Shown: positions 35,994-62,995, counted from the stretch's first letter. The stretch is 63,955 bases of DNA from Tubiluchus corallicola (GCA_030141605.1 JAQGDQ010001087.1:1-63955), one strand, 5' to 3'. The notes: generated from the letters alone by a model not told the origin. Made by a program: numbers and translations.

Positions 35994-36341
35994 TGTTACG
36001 GATGCACCTGTGTCGGGTCAGGTGTAGGGCCCTCTACACGCCCTGCTTCCACGTCAGCAGCGACTCACCCCTTTCATGTAGGTTCAGACGTCATGTCTGG
36101 GCCTACACCTGGTGTGAGAAGCCAGCTGACCTGGAATGCCAGTATAAAAGCGTGCAGAGGTCACTACAGCCTTGATTTCTGACACAGGTGCTCCTCAGGT
36201 GTAGTGCTGTTACTGAGTTAGTTAGTTTTTTTTGTACACGTGTATTTTGGTTCCCTATTTTTATTAGTGCTGTTAATAAACTCCGTACAGTGTAGTTTTT
36301 GTGTATTTTATTGTATGAGAGTTAGATGACATGCTATAACA
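35994..36341 (+). mobile_element. solo LTR, 348 bp
   Basis: Begins TGTTACGG and ends CTATAACA (TG...CA with TGTTA/TAACA inverted ends). A TATAAAA box lies at 36143-36149 and AATAAA at 36275-36280, in the order expected of an LTR promoter and polyadenylation site. No internal region or partner LTR is seen in the window. The flanking 5-mers GATAT and AGTAT match poorly, so the exact edges are uncertain. It does not resemble the LTR at 56755. Confidence 0.7.
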
Positions 36342-36399
36342 AGTATAAGGCACTAGTTTACAGATATTAACTTAGTTAATTAACATAACATTCGAAAAT

Positions 36400-36630
36400 G
36401 AGGTAATGATTCATGGAAAAGATGTAAATGCCTTGGCAGCGTGTTAGAAACCGAAGCCCACATACAAAAAAGGAAAATTCTTGCATTGGTTGCTTATTCA
36501 AATATCACAACGGTTTTTGAAAACAATGGACTTTCACTTGAAACCATATTCCGGATCCTTTCAACTTTAGTTGAACCTGTGTTTTTGTACCATGCTTGGC
36601 TATGGATAATAAAAGCCAAACAGTAGAAGA
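36400..36630 (+). pseudogene. LINE reverse-transcriptase fragment
   Basis: CLGSVLETEAHIQKRKILA, then NGLSLETIFRIL and LVEPVFLYHAWLW fit the post-catalytic part of LINE RTs (YLGS...I..R...A, R.....V.P.LLY..E.W). It is isolated and 5'/3' truncated. Confidence 0.65.
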
Positions 36631-36639
36631 CGTCTATAC

Positions 36640-38310
36640 AGAATTACTAGCAATTAAATGGCCTGACAGAATATGTAATGATGATCTGTGAATGTGGTCA
36701 AGAAGTTTCCTTGGCATCCTGTGCTGTTTTTTATTGTTTTGTACAGTAAATGAAACATTTTTCATGGGGTGTTAGTGCATTTTTCTCAGATAGTTAAGCT
36801 ATCTGAACATTTGAACAAAAACTGCCAACATCTTCAAACAGCTAAAGAAATATATGAACTATGTTATTTGTGCAAATGCTGAATATGAACTTTTTATATG
36901 CTAATGTCATACTTATTTGAAAAGATTTTTTAAAATTTCACGCAGCAGCAACCCACAGCTCACTTAAACAATTGATTGTCATGGTGTTCATAAGACGCCC
37001 AGACACACGAAAAAATATTAATGATATTGTCTGCGAACGTCATTAATTATTATGTTGTATTGGTATAGATAATTGTTTCACAATTCAATTAATTAGCAGT
37101 GTGTACAAAACATCTAATTGAAAACGCTTCTGTTGAAATTTACTTTTCGTCAGACTTTATTTTATGTTTCCTCACCTATATAAGGGTTAAAGATGTCATA
37201 CTTTTTAAATACAATTCAAGTTCATGCTAAACAATACAAAAACACTACTACAATAAGTGACTACAATAAGAAGGTGGAAGAACAAACTGAGGAATAGGTG
37301 AGACCTGTGAACATCCTTCTTGAAAAAGGCGTGGCTAAAATTAGCAGAGAAGCAATTTTCTGGGAAGGAATTCCACAGGTTTAGCAGTGACTAACGTTGT
37401 TTTTCGACAAAAGTAGGCATTTTGGCGGCATATCGGAGACCTTTTAGGACCTTTTTAAGACCTGAACTGATTTTGGATGAATTTCGATTGAATGACCTGG
37501 AGTATGTGCAACTCAGCGCAACTGAGAAAGCTTCAGTTACAATTTGACTGAAATCAGACATTATTTCCCCCTCCAATAAATATTACAAAGCTTAGCTAAT
37601 AGGTTTGGCACGATAGAGTAATAATTGCTGGTTGTAGTGTGCTACGCTTCAATACTACAAACAATAATTACTATTTCATTAATGCAGAAAATTATTCGGT
37701 AGCGGTAGTTTTGGTAGCAAATGGTTTAATAACGAAATACGTAAAGCCAGTTTAATTATTCATAAAGACTTTCATAACTTCCATAACAAGTAATTTCGCT
37801 GCAAGGCAAACGAGGAAGTTATACCAATGGTGCCTGTGACTGTCACATTTTACAGAAATACATGGTTCTTACTGTGATTTGATGTGCGTAGCTAAAATAA
37901 TCAAAGCCTGGATTGCTAAACTAAAATTGAAAAACTCTCAAATTGATCAGCCTGCAAAGGTTTCTTTGCATTATTTAATACCACAAAATAGTTTGTACAT
38001 TTCATCGACAGCCGAACTTTCGTATTTTTTCTGTCCATTTTCTTCCAGACGCCATGTTTCTTACAGTTTTATTTTCAATCTTTTTTTCAATATTTTAGAT
38101 ACTACTAATTCATTTCTATTCTGCTGCCTGGTCATTGCTTGCATTAAGTTTAATTTTAGAAACAAAATCGAAGAGCACAATTAAGGCTTTGTATATAATT
38201 GAACTGACAACAACAGCCCGATGGTCGAATTTAGCCAAATTATAACGTAATCCCTAACAGCCAGCACCCACTTAAGCAAAGATGTGGATTTTATTCAGAC
38301 ACAAACATCT
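36640..38310. other. AT-rich intergenic DNA, no gene recognised
   Basis: Only short chance frames occur. No transposon ends, RNA genes or exons were found. Confidence 0.4.
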
Positions 38311-38465
38311 ACAACGTTTCGACCAGTCATGGTCATAGTCACGCAACCATTAATCTACCTTAATAAAACTATAGTGTAAAAAATCTCACACAAATCAAGC
38401 CTGTCTTGAGGGCAGATCCCCTTTATTTTAGAATTTTGCCTGATCAATATCTACAATCGACGTAA

Positions 38466-38505
38466 TGGGCATATGATGATGGCAATGATGATGATGATGA
38501 TGATA

Positions 38506-38537
<32 letters not shown>

Positions 38538-38693
38538 AATGATGATGATGATGATGATGACGACGAAAATGATGATGATGACGATAATGATGATGGTGAT
38601 GAGACGATGATGATGACGACGATAATGATGATGATAATGATGATGACGACAACGACAACGACGAAGATGATGATGACAATGATGACGATAAGA
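38466..38693. repeat. (ATG)n trinucleotide repeat
   Basis: ATG units with ACG and ATA variants. His- and Ser-rich frames on - are artefacts. Confidence 0.96.
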
Positions 38694-39767
38694 ACATAAT
38701 GTCGGAATACTGATATAAAAAATACATGGCATACAACAAGCGTAGTTATTTAATTTATTTACATTGTAGAATTCACATTAAGAGCTAACTAGACAAACCA
38801 TACAAAAGAACTTTGCGCATAAGCCCATAACTACAACTCCCACCACACCGCGTCACATACACAAGACCTGTGACACCACCTGTACCATACCACCCAAGTC
38901 ACACTACCCGCCCCACAGCAATTAGCACTGATAGTGACGATGATGACGACAACGAGGATGACAACAACATCAACAGCAACAATAAAAAACAACTGTTTCA
39001 GTCTAGTGAAACAATTTTAAGCAAAATCAAATGGCTATACAATTAGTACGGACACAAATTTTATTAAGTAAAGTTACAAGTATAATACTATAAACAATGT
39101 CGCAATTTGCAGTACTATTATTACAAGTATAATAATAGGCCATGTATCAGTAGATTGCATGTTGTAAAAAATATAGGCCATGTTTAAGATCACAACGCTG
39201 ATTAGTTTATGCCCTAGCCGGGTTTAGGCCTTTGCAATTATAATAGAAAAATATAACTTCAAATACTTTATTGTCTTCACGCATAAAGCCAGTATGCCTA
39301 CTAAGCTTTTATAGATATTTAGTCTGGTACGAGATTTTTATGAAGATTGTTCGTATATTTTCATTTTGATTTATGAGCAGTAAAGCAGCAACCTCATTAT
39401 AATATAGATATATAATGAATATTATATAATATAGATGGTGCTCACTAAACAGCTTATTGCCAGTATTGAAATTAAACCTATTCGAGTTTTCCTGTACAAT
39501 TTATGAGCTGATGTTTTGACGATTACACAGATGTCACAAATACGGTCACATGATGAAATAAAAGTAAATGTATCTTTCATACAGCCATGATTATTCATGT
39601 TTGTACTATGAACGTTTTTGGCTTTGGCACTTTTGATGGATATCTCGTTATGAGTTCCCCACTAGCGAGGTAATAACATTAAATTTGTTAGAAAAAGTAA
39701 TAATTGCAGTTTTATTTTGACCAAGTAATACCATTTTTACTGACAACACAAAAGACTGTGAGTTAAG

Positions 39768-55426
<15,659 letters not shown>

Positions 55427-55557
55427 GCGTATTTAAGGTTTGCCTCAACTGATAACAAAGTTACTAAGAATTATTCTTTTAGATTCTTTTGTATACAAAC
55501 GCGACCCAAGTACACGTTTAGGACACCAGCTATTATGCTATTTCCTGATAGTTTTTA

Positions 55558-55643
55558 ACATTTTTATACCGATGCAAGGTTGGTTTATGGACTAATGCAT
55601 AACTAGGTAACAAATTTGTATGCAGTCTTCCGCTTGGGCTTAG
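55558..55643 (-). promoter_or_regulatory. conserved upstream block, pentraxin copy 2
   Basis: Counterpart of 32880-32965: GATGCAAGGTT, TTTATGGACTAATGCATAACTAGGT and GCAGTCTTCCGCTTGGGC, about 135-215 bp before the start codon. Probably core promoter or 5' UTR. Confidence 0.5.
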
Positions 55644-56754
55644 GAATCGATAAAATCGAAGCTCATCTAAACTCTTGTCAGTAAAGGTTTTGTTTAGCAG
55701 TGCCCAGTAGTACACCAACTGCTGATTCTTTAGATACCAAACAATAAGATTGCTCCCCAGTTGAACAATGGTGAACACCATCACGGGAAGTTAAACAACA
55801 ATAGCACAAAGTTTGTCCAGTCGGCCACTGCTGATCTCACGCTAAGCCTATAATGAACCCGTATACACGTGTATAGTTTCAAATAACAGGCTATAAGATT
55901 AATTGTTAAAATATTGGAACAAAATCAACCAACAGATGCCGTAAAACATGAAACACGCAGTCACTCAATAATATGTATGTTATCACACTTTCTAATCAGT
56001 AGAATCACATTTTGTTTTCACTCATTAAAATAGCTGTGGGAAAGCAACCAAGCTTTAAAGGAAAGAACAAGACACTCTGTATTGTGGGTTTATTTTACTG
56101 TTATCACTTAAACTTAGAAAAATATAACAAAGAAATTTGCAATCTGCCAGTAAAGCACAGATTTAAAATATACTATCTCTGAATAGAAATTTTCAGGCGC
56201 GGTTGTTGCCGCCATTCACTTTAAAATCATGACTTAATTAGGAGACTTCGTGACTTTTCGTAAGCGCATCGTGGTTTTCCGTAAATGCACACTGCTTAAA
56301 CTAATTCAAGCTTCTGCAGCTTATCTAATGTTGACGCAAAAAGATGTTTAAAGGTTGATTACTCTCACTGCTGCAATTGCTGTTACATTTCTTATCACTT
56401 GTTAAAGTGGAGATAATCAAGTCGAAAGCCTAAACGCTTTTTTTCCAAATAAGATTGATAGACAGTTAGGGATAACCAAATCTCTCTAAATGGACTGGTA
56501 AATAGGTAGATAGAAAGGGAAGCTTTCCGCAATGATACTCACAATAGGAAAAAAGGTGTAGACAGAAAGATAGAGCTGTTAGTAAATGAAAATTGACAGC
56601 ACACAATAGGTTGATGGGCAAGTACGTAAGTAGGTAGGTAGGCTGTACGGGCAGGACGACAGGAGGCCTGAATAGGCAAATAGATATGCATAGAAACAGA
56701 CAAGTAGACAGGTGAAAAGAATGGCAGATAAGATGGCAAATGAACAAACAGGTA
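55644..56754. other. upstream flank of pentraxin copy 2
   Basis: No gene. About 56500-56750 is rich in degenerate TAGG/GATA words, as at 120-300. Confidence 0.45.
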
Positions 56755-57693
56755 TGTGACGATGTAGTCTAAGTTCCGTTATTGTAAATATGTGGTTCGT
56801 GACTTAAGTGTAACCCTTAGGTAAAGAATAAAACACTTAGTCGAAAACACTGAGAAGAAACAACTGAATTAATAAAATAATACAACAATTTAATTAATAT
56901 CCCAAAATACATTACAAGACAAATGTTAATAATAAAGATTAAGCCGGCTAAGAAGAGAAAGAACAACGTAATGTTTTTCACCAGTCCAGTCTTGGCATCA
57001 TCAAGCGACTACTCTCCTGCTCCCATTCCGCGGCATCTCCTCACCAGGGGCTTGATCAAGGAATGGTGCACCATAGAACGGTTGACTACACTACCTCTTG
57101 ATGGAGCTGATTACGTGGACGACGACGTCTCCAAACTTTGACGACTCCTGATGTACACGCCTCCACTTATATGACGCCAAAATGGGGTAGCATCCAAGCT
57201 CCTGCACTCGTTGCAAGGTAAGGATTACCAATTTTGTAATCAGCATGGAAGCACCAACGACAGTATCATCAACGTTAGGTAAATACGGGTAAGTATCATC
57301 AGCAGCAGATATCATCGACAACTGGTAAGTGATGTATCATCAGCATCAGGAAATATAATCAGCAACAGGTAAGTATCATTGCTAGAATGCAACTATCGTC
57401 TCTGTCGTAACCAGGTAGACAGATCGCTTTTCTACAAGCAAGCACTATTACTACTAACCCATCATTTTATGACATGTGAACGTCCGCTTAACTCGCCAAC
57501 TTAAAGCGGAATACCAGGGCGAACTGAACAGCCAAAATTTCGTCTACGTGGCTTCAGTCACATGATATAGTAGTAATGCATAAACAGTATCATTGAATGT
57601 ACAGGTGAAATCTGATTTCAGAACAAGTTGGCTTTTAGCCTTATATCATTAAACAGTTTAACTAAACTTCTTTTATAAAGACTGACAATAATT
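56755..57693 (-). repeat. 3' LTR (compared part)
   Basis: Begins TGTGACGATG on + (element end ...CATCGTCACA) and matches 63017-63955 without gaps. The inner boundary lies beyond 57693, somewhere before the pol stop at 58349. Candidate TG/CA ends near 57941 and 58164 cannot be told apart because the other LTR is cut. Confidence 0.88.
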
Positions 57694-58348
57694 AATGGTG
57701 GAATTATAACAGTAGGAACTAGTTACATAACCTGGCCTAAAATAAGCCTGAGCGTCACATAGCATCCTCCGTTACAAAAGCTTGATCCATCAAATTTTTT
57801 ACTAAAATGTGATATCAAGACTTTTAACACAATAGGTCAGGGCAATAAACTAGTTACACAAGAAATCATGATACATATTCATCACAATAATAGAACAAAA
57901 ATAACTAATGTCAATGACAAAAATTGCAATACTCAATCACAGTCTTCATCAACAAATCTTTGTGAATTCCTTCGCTCATGAAATAATTACATATTAGGTA
58001 AGACAGTATTTATTTACTCTTAAGTTTACAATGCAAGGTTCAAATCTTGGTTTCAAAATAAATCAATAAACTAAAAATAAAACACTGTATTGTTTTGAAC
58101 AAAGAAAAAATACTTTTACTATTAACCAGCCTAACAAGATTAAAATAATACAGTACAACAACACATGTTTTCCATTACCACTTCTAGATGGCATTGCGAA
58201 TACATTAAACTAATTTTGCAAAAAAATTTTATTATTTGTAACTCATTTCTAATGAATTAGCTTCATATAATGTAAAAGAAAATATTTCAACTGGTCAGAG
58301 GTGATCTTTAATCACCTAACTTGAGCTTTAGTGGTTGGAATTGTCCAC

Positions 58349-60463
58349 TCATAGACGTGAAAGAGAATCTGCTACAATATTATCTTTTCCAGCAATATTC
58401 TCTACAGTAATTTGGAATTGTTGCAAAATAAGCGCCCATGTACAAAGGCGGCGATTATTTCTCTTCATATATGGGAGTGCTAGCAAACTACGTTGGTCAG
58501 TTCGTACTATGAACTCATGACCTTCTAAGTAGTAACGTAACTTAGATACAGAATACACTACTGCCAACAACTCAATTTCCACAACACTATAATTTCGTTC
58601 ACACGTAGTCAACTTTCTGCTCACATGTGTAATTGGCACCTCACCTAACTCACTCTTTACTTGTGTCAGCACTCCACCAATACCACTAAATGAAGCATCA
58701 GTTGTTAGAACAAATTTCTGCGAAAAATCAGTTGAGTGAAGCACCGTGTCTGAGTTCAGTGCAGTGCGCAGTTCTATAAAGGTGCGTTCACACTCTTCAT
58801 TCCAGTCAACGTGTACAGGTGCATTTTTCTCAAGCAGTGCATACAAGGGTACCGCAATAGGACTAAACATCGTTTCGACATGTCCTACAACTGGCGTAGG
58901 ATTTGTTAGAGTAATACGATGTTGAACTAATTCAGTGCACCCGGGAAGATTGGTGAACATCTCTGAAAATTCTGCAAGTACTGCTGCCAACTGACTAATC
59001 TGTTCATCATTGAGATGAGAGTCATATGCTACATCATTGAGGGACTGCGTGGGTGAGGCAGAAGGCGGGAATGCATATTCAGGAAGTTTCAATGAACACT
59101 CATTTTCCTCCTGCTCATCCACCTTCACATCACCATTACCAACTTCAGACAAAACACTGTCTAGTGACGTTGTACTAAATTCCTCACACTTTGCAAACAA
59201 AACCATGTGCTCGTCGCGTTCAACAAATGGTTTCAACATGTTGATATGATATGTTCTTGTATGGCGTTTGCGTGCACTTTTGCCTCCTAAATGTATTTTA
59301 TATGTCCAATCAGACAATTTATCAACAACTGTAAAGGGGCCACGATAGCGCTTTTGCATTTTGCTTTTACCTTCAGGCATTAAAACAAGAACTTTTTGCC
59401 CTATTTCAAGCGAGCGTTCTGAAGTGGTTTTATCATACCACTTTTTCTGTGATATTTTAGCTTTTTGCAAAGCTTCATGGGCATCAGTAGTTGCCTCTTC
59501 TACAGTGTTAATTATGCGAGTCACGTAATCATCAATTTCTTCCCACTTAGGAGCTTCTACAGAGCCCCAACGTTCCTTTAGGGCAGCCAAAGGCCCACGC
59601 ACGGGAAAACCGTAAACTAGCTGAAATGGAGCATACCCAGTGGATTCTTGGGGTACTTCCCGGAAAGCAAATAAAATGAACGGAATAGTTTCATCCCAGG
59701 GTAAATGTTTCTCATTTTGCATGACTTTTAAAATACAGGATTTTAATGAGCCATTAAATCTCTCAGTTAACCCATTCCCCTGTGGGTTATATGGGGAAGT
59801 GAAGATTCCCTTTACACCCAAGGCCTGTTCTAAATCATGGATTAACTGTGATGTGAATTGAGTACCTCTGTCGGTTAAAATCTCACGCGGGATGCCATGT
59901 CGACATATGTATTGCAGTAAAGCTTTAACAACAGTAGTGGTTTCAATATTTGGCAGCGGGTAGCAATCGGGGTACCTCGTAGCATGATCTATTATTACTA
60001 ACGCGTACTTATTCCCCGAGGGTGTTCTCTTCATAGGCCCAATAATATCCATGGCTATAGTTCGAAATGCAATCGAAGGTATGGACAATGGCTTTAATTT
60101 TGCTTTATCAGAACGTTTAATTCTCGCCGTTTTCTGACATGGGACACATGAGCGGCAATATTGTATCACTGAACGTTTAACTCTAGGCCAGATACATTCT
60201 TGTAAAACACGTTGGGTAGTTTTACGGATGCCCAGGTGACCAGCCATGTGCGCATCATGTGCCAAAGATAAGACTGCCAAACGTCTAGACTTGGGTACAA
60301 CCAAAAGTTCGCGGGGTTCAGCATCGCGCTTTTCACGTGTCAGGTAATATAAAACCCCATCTTTAATGAAGTAACCCTTTCTTTGGGCACGAGCTACTGT
60401 TTCTGTGACTGCGTGATCACGTAAATTGCGCAAACTAACATCATCGCGCTGTTCTTGCTGCAA
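58349..60463 (-). CDS. pol-like polyprotein: integrase, GPY/F, RNase H (RT deleted)
   Basis: 704 residues to the TAA-side end at 58349. There is no ATG at the front, and the frame opens a little further upstream. Integrase zinc finger: H72-x3-H76 and C106-x2-C109. Catalytic triad D139, D198, E234 with the D-x35-E spacing (LTDRG, NGLTERFNG). GPY/F module at about 372-413 (RYRGPF ... HINMLKPF). At about 490-525 the first edge of an RT domain is seen (FTNLPGCTELVQHRITL), but it passes at once to sequence normally after the RT palm (SPIAVPLYALL). The whole finger-palm region with its YxDD motif is missing. RNase H follows with D589 (TTDAS), E629/E631 (VVEIELLAV), D656 (RTDQRSL) and a final ADSLSR. 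It is expressed probably as a Gag-Pol fusion by -1 frameshift. Integrase looks competent by motif. Confidence 0.92.
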   Translation of the reverse strand: MQQEQRDDVSLRNLRDHAVTETVARAQRKGYFIKDGVLYYLTREKRDAEPRELLVVPKSRRLAVLSLAHDAHMAGHLGIRKTTQRVLQECIWPRVKRSVIQYCRSCVPCQKTARIKRSDKAKLKPLSIPSIAFRTIAMDIIGPMKRTPSGNKYALVIIDHATRYPDCYPLPNIETTTVVKALLQYICRHGIPREILTDRGTQFTSQLIHDLEQALGVKGIFTSPYNPQGNGLTERFNGSLKSCILKVMQNEKHLPWDETIPFILFAFREVPQESTGYAPFQLVYGFPVRGPLAALKERWGSVEAPKWEEIDDYVTRIINTVEEATTDAHEALQKAKISQKKWYDKTTSERSLEIGQKVLVLMPEGKSKMQKRYRGPFTVVDKLSDWTYKIHLGGKSARKRHTRTYHINMLKPFVERDEHMVLFAKCEEFSTTSLDSVLSEVGNGDVKVDEQEENECSLKLPEYAFPPSASPTQSLNDVAYDSHLNDEQISQLAAVLAEFSEMFTNLPGCTELVQHRITLTNPTPVVGHVETMFSPIAVPLYALLEKNAPVHVDWNEECERTFIELRTALNSDTVLHSTDFSQKFVLTTDASFSGIGGVLTQVKSELGEVPITHVSRKLTTCERNYSVVEIELLAVVYSVSKLRYYLEGHEFIVRTDQRSLLALPYMKRNNRRLCTWALILQQFQITVENIAGKDNIVADSLSRL
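58865..58900 (-). other. junction of the reverse-transcriptase deletion
   Basis: In-frame join inside the pol frame (about residues 524-532), where RT N-terminal sequence meets RT connection/RNase H sequence. No stop or frameshift marks the join. Confidence 0.7.
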
Positions 60464-60510
60464 TTGTTCTTTACTAAGCTGTAACAGCTGCTGTTGCTGT
60501 GCTTTAGTAG

Positions 60511-62049
60511 CTATACCAGATGCAATATTTTTTCCGCTTTTTGATCAGCGTTTAAACTACTTAGTAATTGTTTCTCACTGTGAGCTCCTGCTTGTAGCTG
60601 CTTTGCTTTTGATCGGGTTATAGCAAAAGCTTTTTTTGAATTACCAGTTCGTTTCGCGACATTGGTATTTCCGCTCACAAGTTCATCGAAATAATGTGAC
60701 GTATCTGAATTTTCAGGTGTGATACGTTCTAAATCAACTGACTTAGGTGGTGTACTAAAACTCTGTTTAATGCTAAATGGTGTCACAGCAGTTCGGTAAT
60801 CATTACCTAGCAAAAAGGGCACAGGAAGACTATCAGACACTGCCACTCTCAATCTACCATTGACTAGCGTACATTCCACCTCAACAACAGCCGCACGTGT
60901 ATTTTTAACATCGCCATGCACACACCAAATTTTGGTACAATTTTCACTTTGTAGAAACTGTTCTGGACGGACATAACGTGGTTGGACCAAACTCACGCTA
61001 GCACCAGAATCTCTTATACCATCGATCCAGATACCATTGACTTTAGCTTTAAAGCTAAACTCATCAGACTCAGGCACACACTCAGGAATAGCCGCAGGTG
61101 AACTGGTAGAGCGACTGGATTGGTGACCAGTATTTCCTGTCTTGGCCAAGAATTGACGACTAGGATTTCTACTCTTGCCACTAGTTTCACCATAATTAGG
61201 GCGTTTCGGGCACTGGGTCCTTTTGTGTCCAAGTTCTCCACAAGCATAATAGCGTATCTTCTTCATGACGTCATTGTTCATCTTTTTTCCAGAACCATTT
61301 GAAAAAACTGCCGGCCTAGAATTTCCACGCTGTTGTTGCATTTGTTTAAGTTTTGAAGCCGTACCTAATGCATTAGAAGCAATGTACAAATCGGCTTTCT
61401 CTGCCACCTTTTCCATTGTCTTCTGCCCTTGCTGCCTGACCCAAATGCTCATTTCACGGGGCATCAATGTAAGGGCCTGCTCAATACATAGCAGTTCACA
61501 AATGTTCTCAAAGGTGGACGCTTCTTCGGCTTTCAGCCATTCTTGCAGGGCACGATCAAGCCGTACAAAAAGCTGACGGAATGTTTCATCCGGTCTCCGA
61601 GTAATCTTGCGGAAACGCTCAAGATACATGTCATTGGAGAGGACATAGGCAGCTAACAAAGTCTTCCTTAAAACATTGTAATCTTGCATGCTGTCAAGTG
61701 GTACTTGTTGAAAAGCCTGGGCTGCTTTTCCGGATAAAGCTGGGCCCAGCGATGCAGCAAAGTGTTTCTCTTCAAGGCCATTAGCTTTGGCTACTGCTTC
61801 AAACCACTGTAAGAAAGTATGCAGATCATCGGTTCCCTCTGTAAAAACACGTGATAACTTTACACGGGGTATTCGAGATGCGGTTGTAGTAAGTATGCCA
61901 TCAGGTGATTGAGGAGGAACCTGTGTCACGTGACTTGGAGATGAGGCATCCAGCTCACGAAGCTTCAACTCAAACTGATACTGCTCTTTCTGCATTCGTT
62001 CTCTGCGTTCCTCACGCTCACGTTCCCATTCTCTCTCTTCACGTTGCAT
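60511..62049 (-). CDS. gag-protease polyprotein with SCAN-like capsid
   Basis: 512 residues from the ATG at 62049. Residues 1-45 are a charged Arg/Glu coiled-coil stretch. About 60-230 is a capsid-type region. Its second half (FRQLFVRLDRALQEWL ... LLCIEQALTLMPREMSIWV) resembles the SCAN domain of vertebrate zinc-finger proteins, which is known to derive from Gmr1-like gag. A zinc knuckle C-x2-C-x4-H-x4-C is nearly complete (C270, H275, C280), but the first Cys is Tyr267. Aspartic protease: DSGAS at 347-351 and LLGND at 413-417. Stop at 60511-60513. Gag would package RNA and protease would process the polyprotein. Confidence 0.9.
   Translation of the reverse strand: MQREEREWEREREERRERMQKEQYQFELKLRELDASSPSHVTQVPPQSPDGILTTTASRIPRVKLSRVFTEGTDDLHTFLQWFEAVAKANGLEEKHFAASLGPALSGKAAQAFQQVPLDSMQDYNVLRKTLLAAYVLSNDMYLERFRKITRRPDETFRQLFVRLDRALQEWLKAEEASTFENICELLCIEQALTLMPREMSIWVRQQGQKTMEKVAEKADLYIASNALGTASKLKQMQQQRGNSRPAVFSNGSGKKMNNDVMKKIRYYACGELGHKRTQCPKRPNYGETSGKSRNPSRQFLAKTGNTGHQSSRSTSSPAAIPECVPESDEFSFKAKVNGIWIDGIRDSGASVSLVQPRYVRPEQFLQSENCTKIWCVHGDVKNTRAAVVEVECTLVNGRLRVAVSDSLPVPFLLGNDYRTAVTPFSIKQSFSTPPKSVDLERITPENSDTSHYFDELVSGNTNVAKRTGNSKKAFAITRSKAKQLQAGAHSEKQLLSSLNADQKAEKILHLV
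60528..60535 (-). promoter_or_regulatory. candidate -1 frameshift site (GG then six A) at the gag/pol overlap
   Basis: On - the gag frame reads GGAAAAAAT 15 bp before its stop, and a one-base backward slip there enters the open frame that becomes pol. The position and A-rich heptamer fit ribosomal -1 frameshifting. No downstream stimulatory structure was checked. Confidence 0.45.
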
Positions 62050-62065
62050 ACGTTCACGCCTTTCT

Positions 62066-62335
62066 TCACTCTTTCTCGCGCTCTACTAACTTTAACTTTT
62101 CAATGTTGTAAAGGGATACTGAATGTTCTGTCATCTCATCATTCGCAGGTTTACTATTAATAGCAGAATGCAAGGTAAGGTCGGCAGGAGGGGGAGTTGC
62201 TAACAGTTGATCAGACACACGTCTGCGCCCACTCATCTGCGCAACAGACACACTCGGTGTGCTTGACACACCTCCAACTTCTTTCGGTCTAACACTAGGT
62301 TCACCTGTCGTCACAGGGTTACCCTGTGCATTCAT
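62066..62335 (-). CDS. upstream gag-leader frame
   Basis: 89 codons from the ATG at 62335, ending in a run of Lys/Arg/Glu codons like those that open the main gag frame 17 bp further on, but in another frame. It is probably the real N-terminus of gag cut off by a small indel, or a separate leader peptide. Rich in Pro, Ser and Thr, with no known domain. Confidence 0.5.
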   Translation of the reverse strand: MNAQGNPVTTGEPSVRPKEVGGVSSTPSVSVAQMSGRRRVSDQLLATPPPADLTLHSAINSKPANDEMTEHSVSLYNIEKLKLVEREKE

Positions 62336-62995
62336 GATTATATCAATTATTCCGGCCTTATTTGTACCCTGTGGTAAAGTTAGCCTACGTTCAACATTTG
62401 CTTTAAGACAGGTACAGTTAGTTGCTGCAATTCACTCTCCACGTAAACGCGTGACATTCTAATTACAGGACAATATAGGACAAATAGTAGTTTCAGTGAA
62501 AAAACTTTATGCTCGCAGAATATTTATAGATCTATCATTCAACTGACACACACTGGCTCAACGCATACAAACGTACAAAAATACTGTATAGTAGGGTAAT
62601 GTGAGTGCAAATCAAACAAAGTAGCAAACTAGGAATATACAAAATCTAGGCCAAGACTTTTGACTAGCCTGCAACGAAATAACGGTTTCACTAGCACTTA
62701 AAACGTCTACAGTGCAATCAAGGTCAAATCGGCATTCAAGTCGGCATACACCTGGAATTATAGTGTTTACAAAATCTGCAGGAAACCTATTTAAATAATG
62801 GACAAAACACATTCAACTGAGTAATCAATAAATTCACTCAACGGAAGATGCTATGTTCTTTCGAAATGCTTTTGCCCAAAGATTCCCCCAGAAAATTAGC
62901 TATGTAACTAATTACCTGAAAGTAAATATCATTAAATTCTCAAAATGCTGACAAAGAATTTTATTCCTACCGAGTTACACCAAATAAAGTCAAAT

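Noticed and set aside
38428-38739. His- and Ser-rich frames (also 42592-42914)
   Set aside because: ATG-repeat artefacts.
56923-57141. 72- and 76-residue frames in the LTR (also 63185-63583)
   Set aside because: Identical in both LTRs only because the LTRs are identical. No known LTR-coded protein resemblance.
57694-58349. Exact inner edge of the 3' LTR and polypurine tract
   Set aside because: Several TG/CA candidates but none with a strong purine run. The second LTR is cut, so I leave it open.
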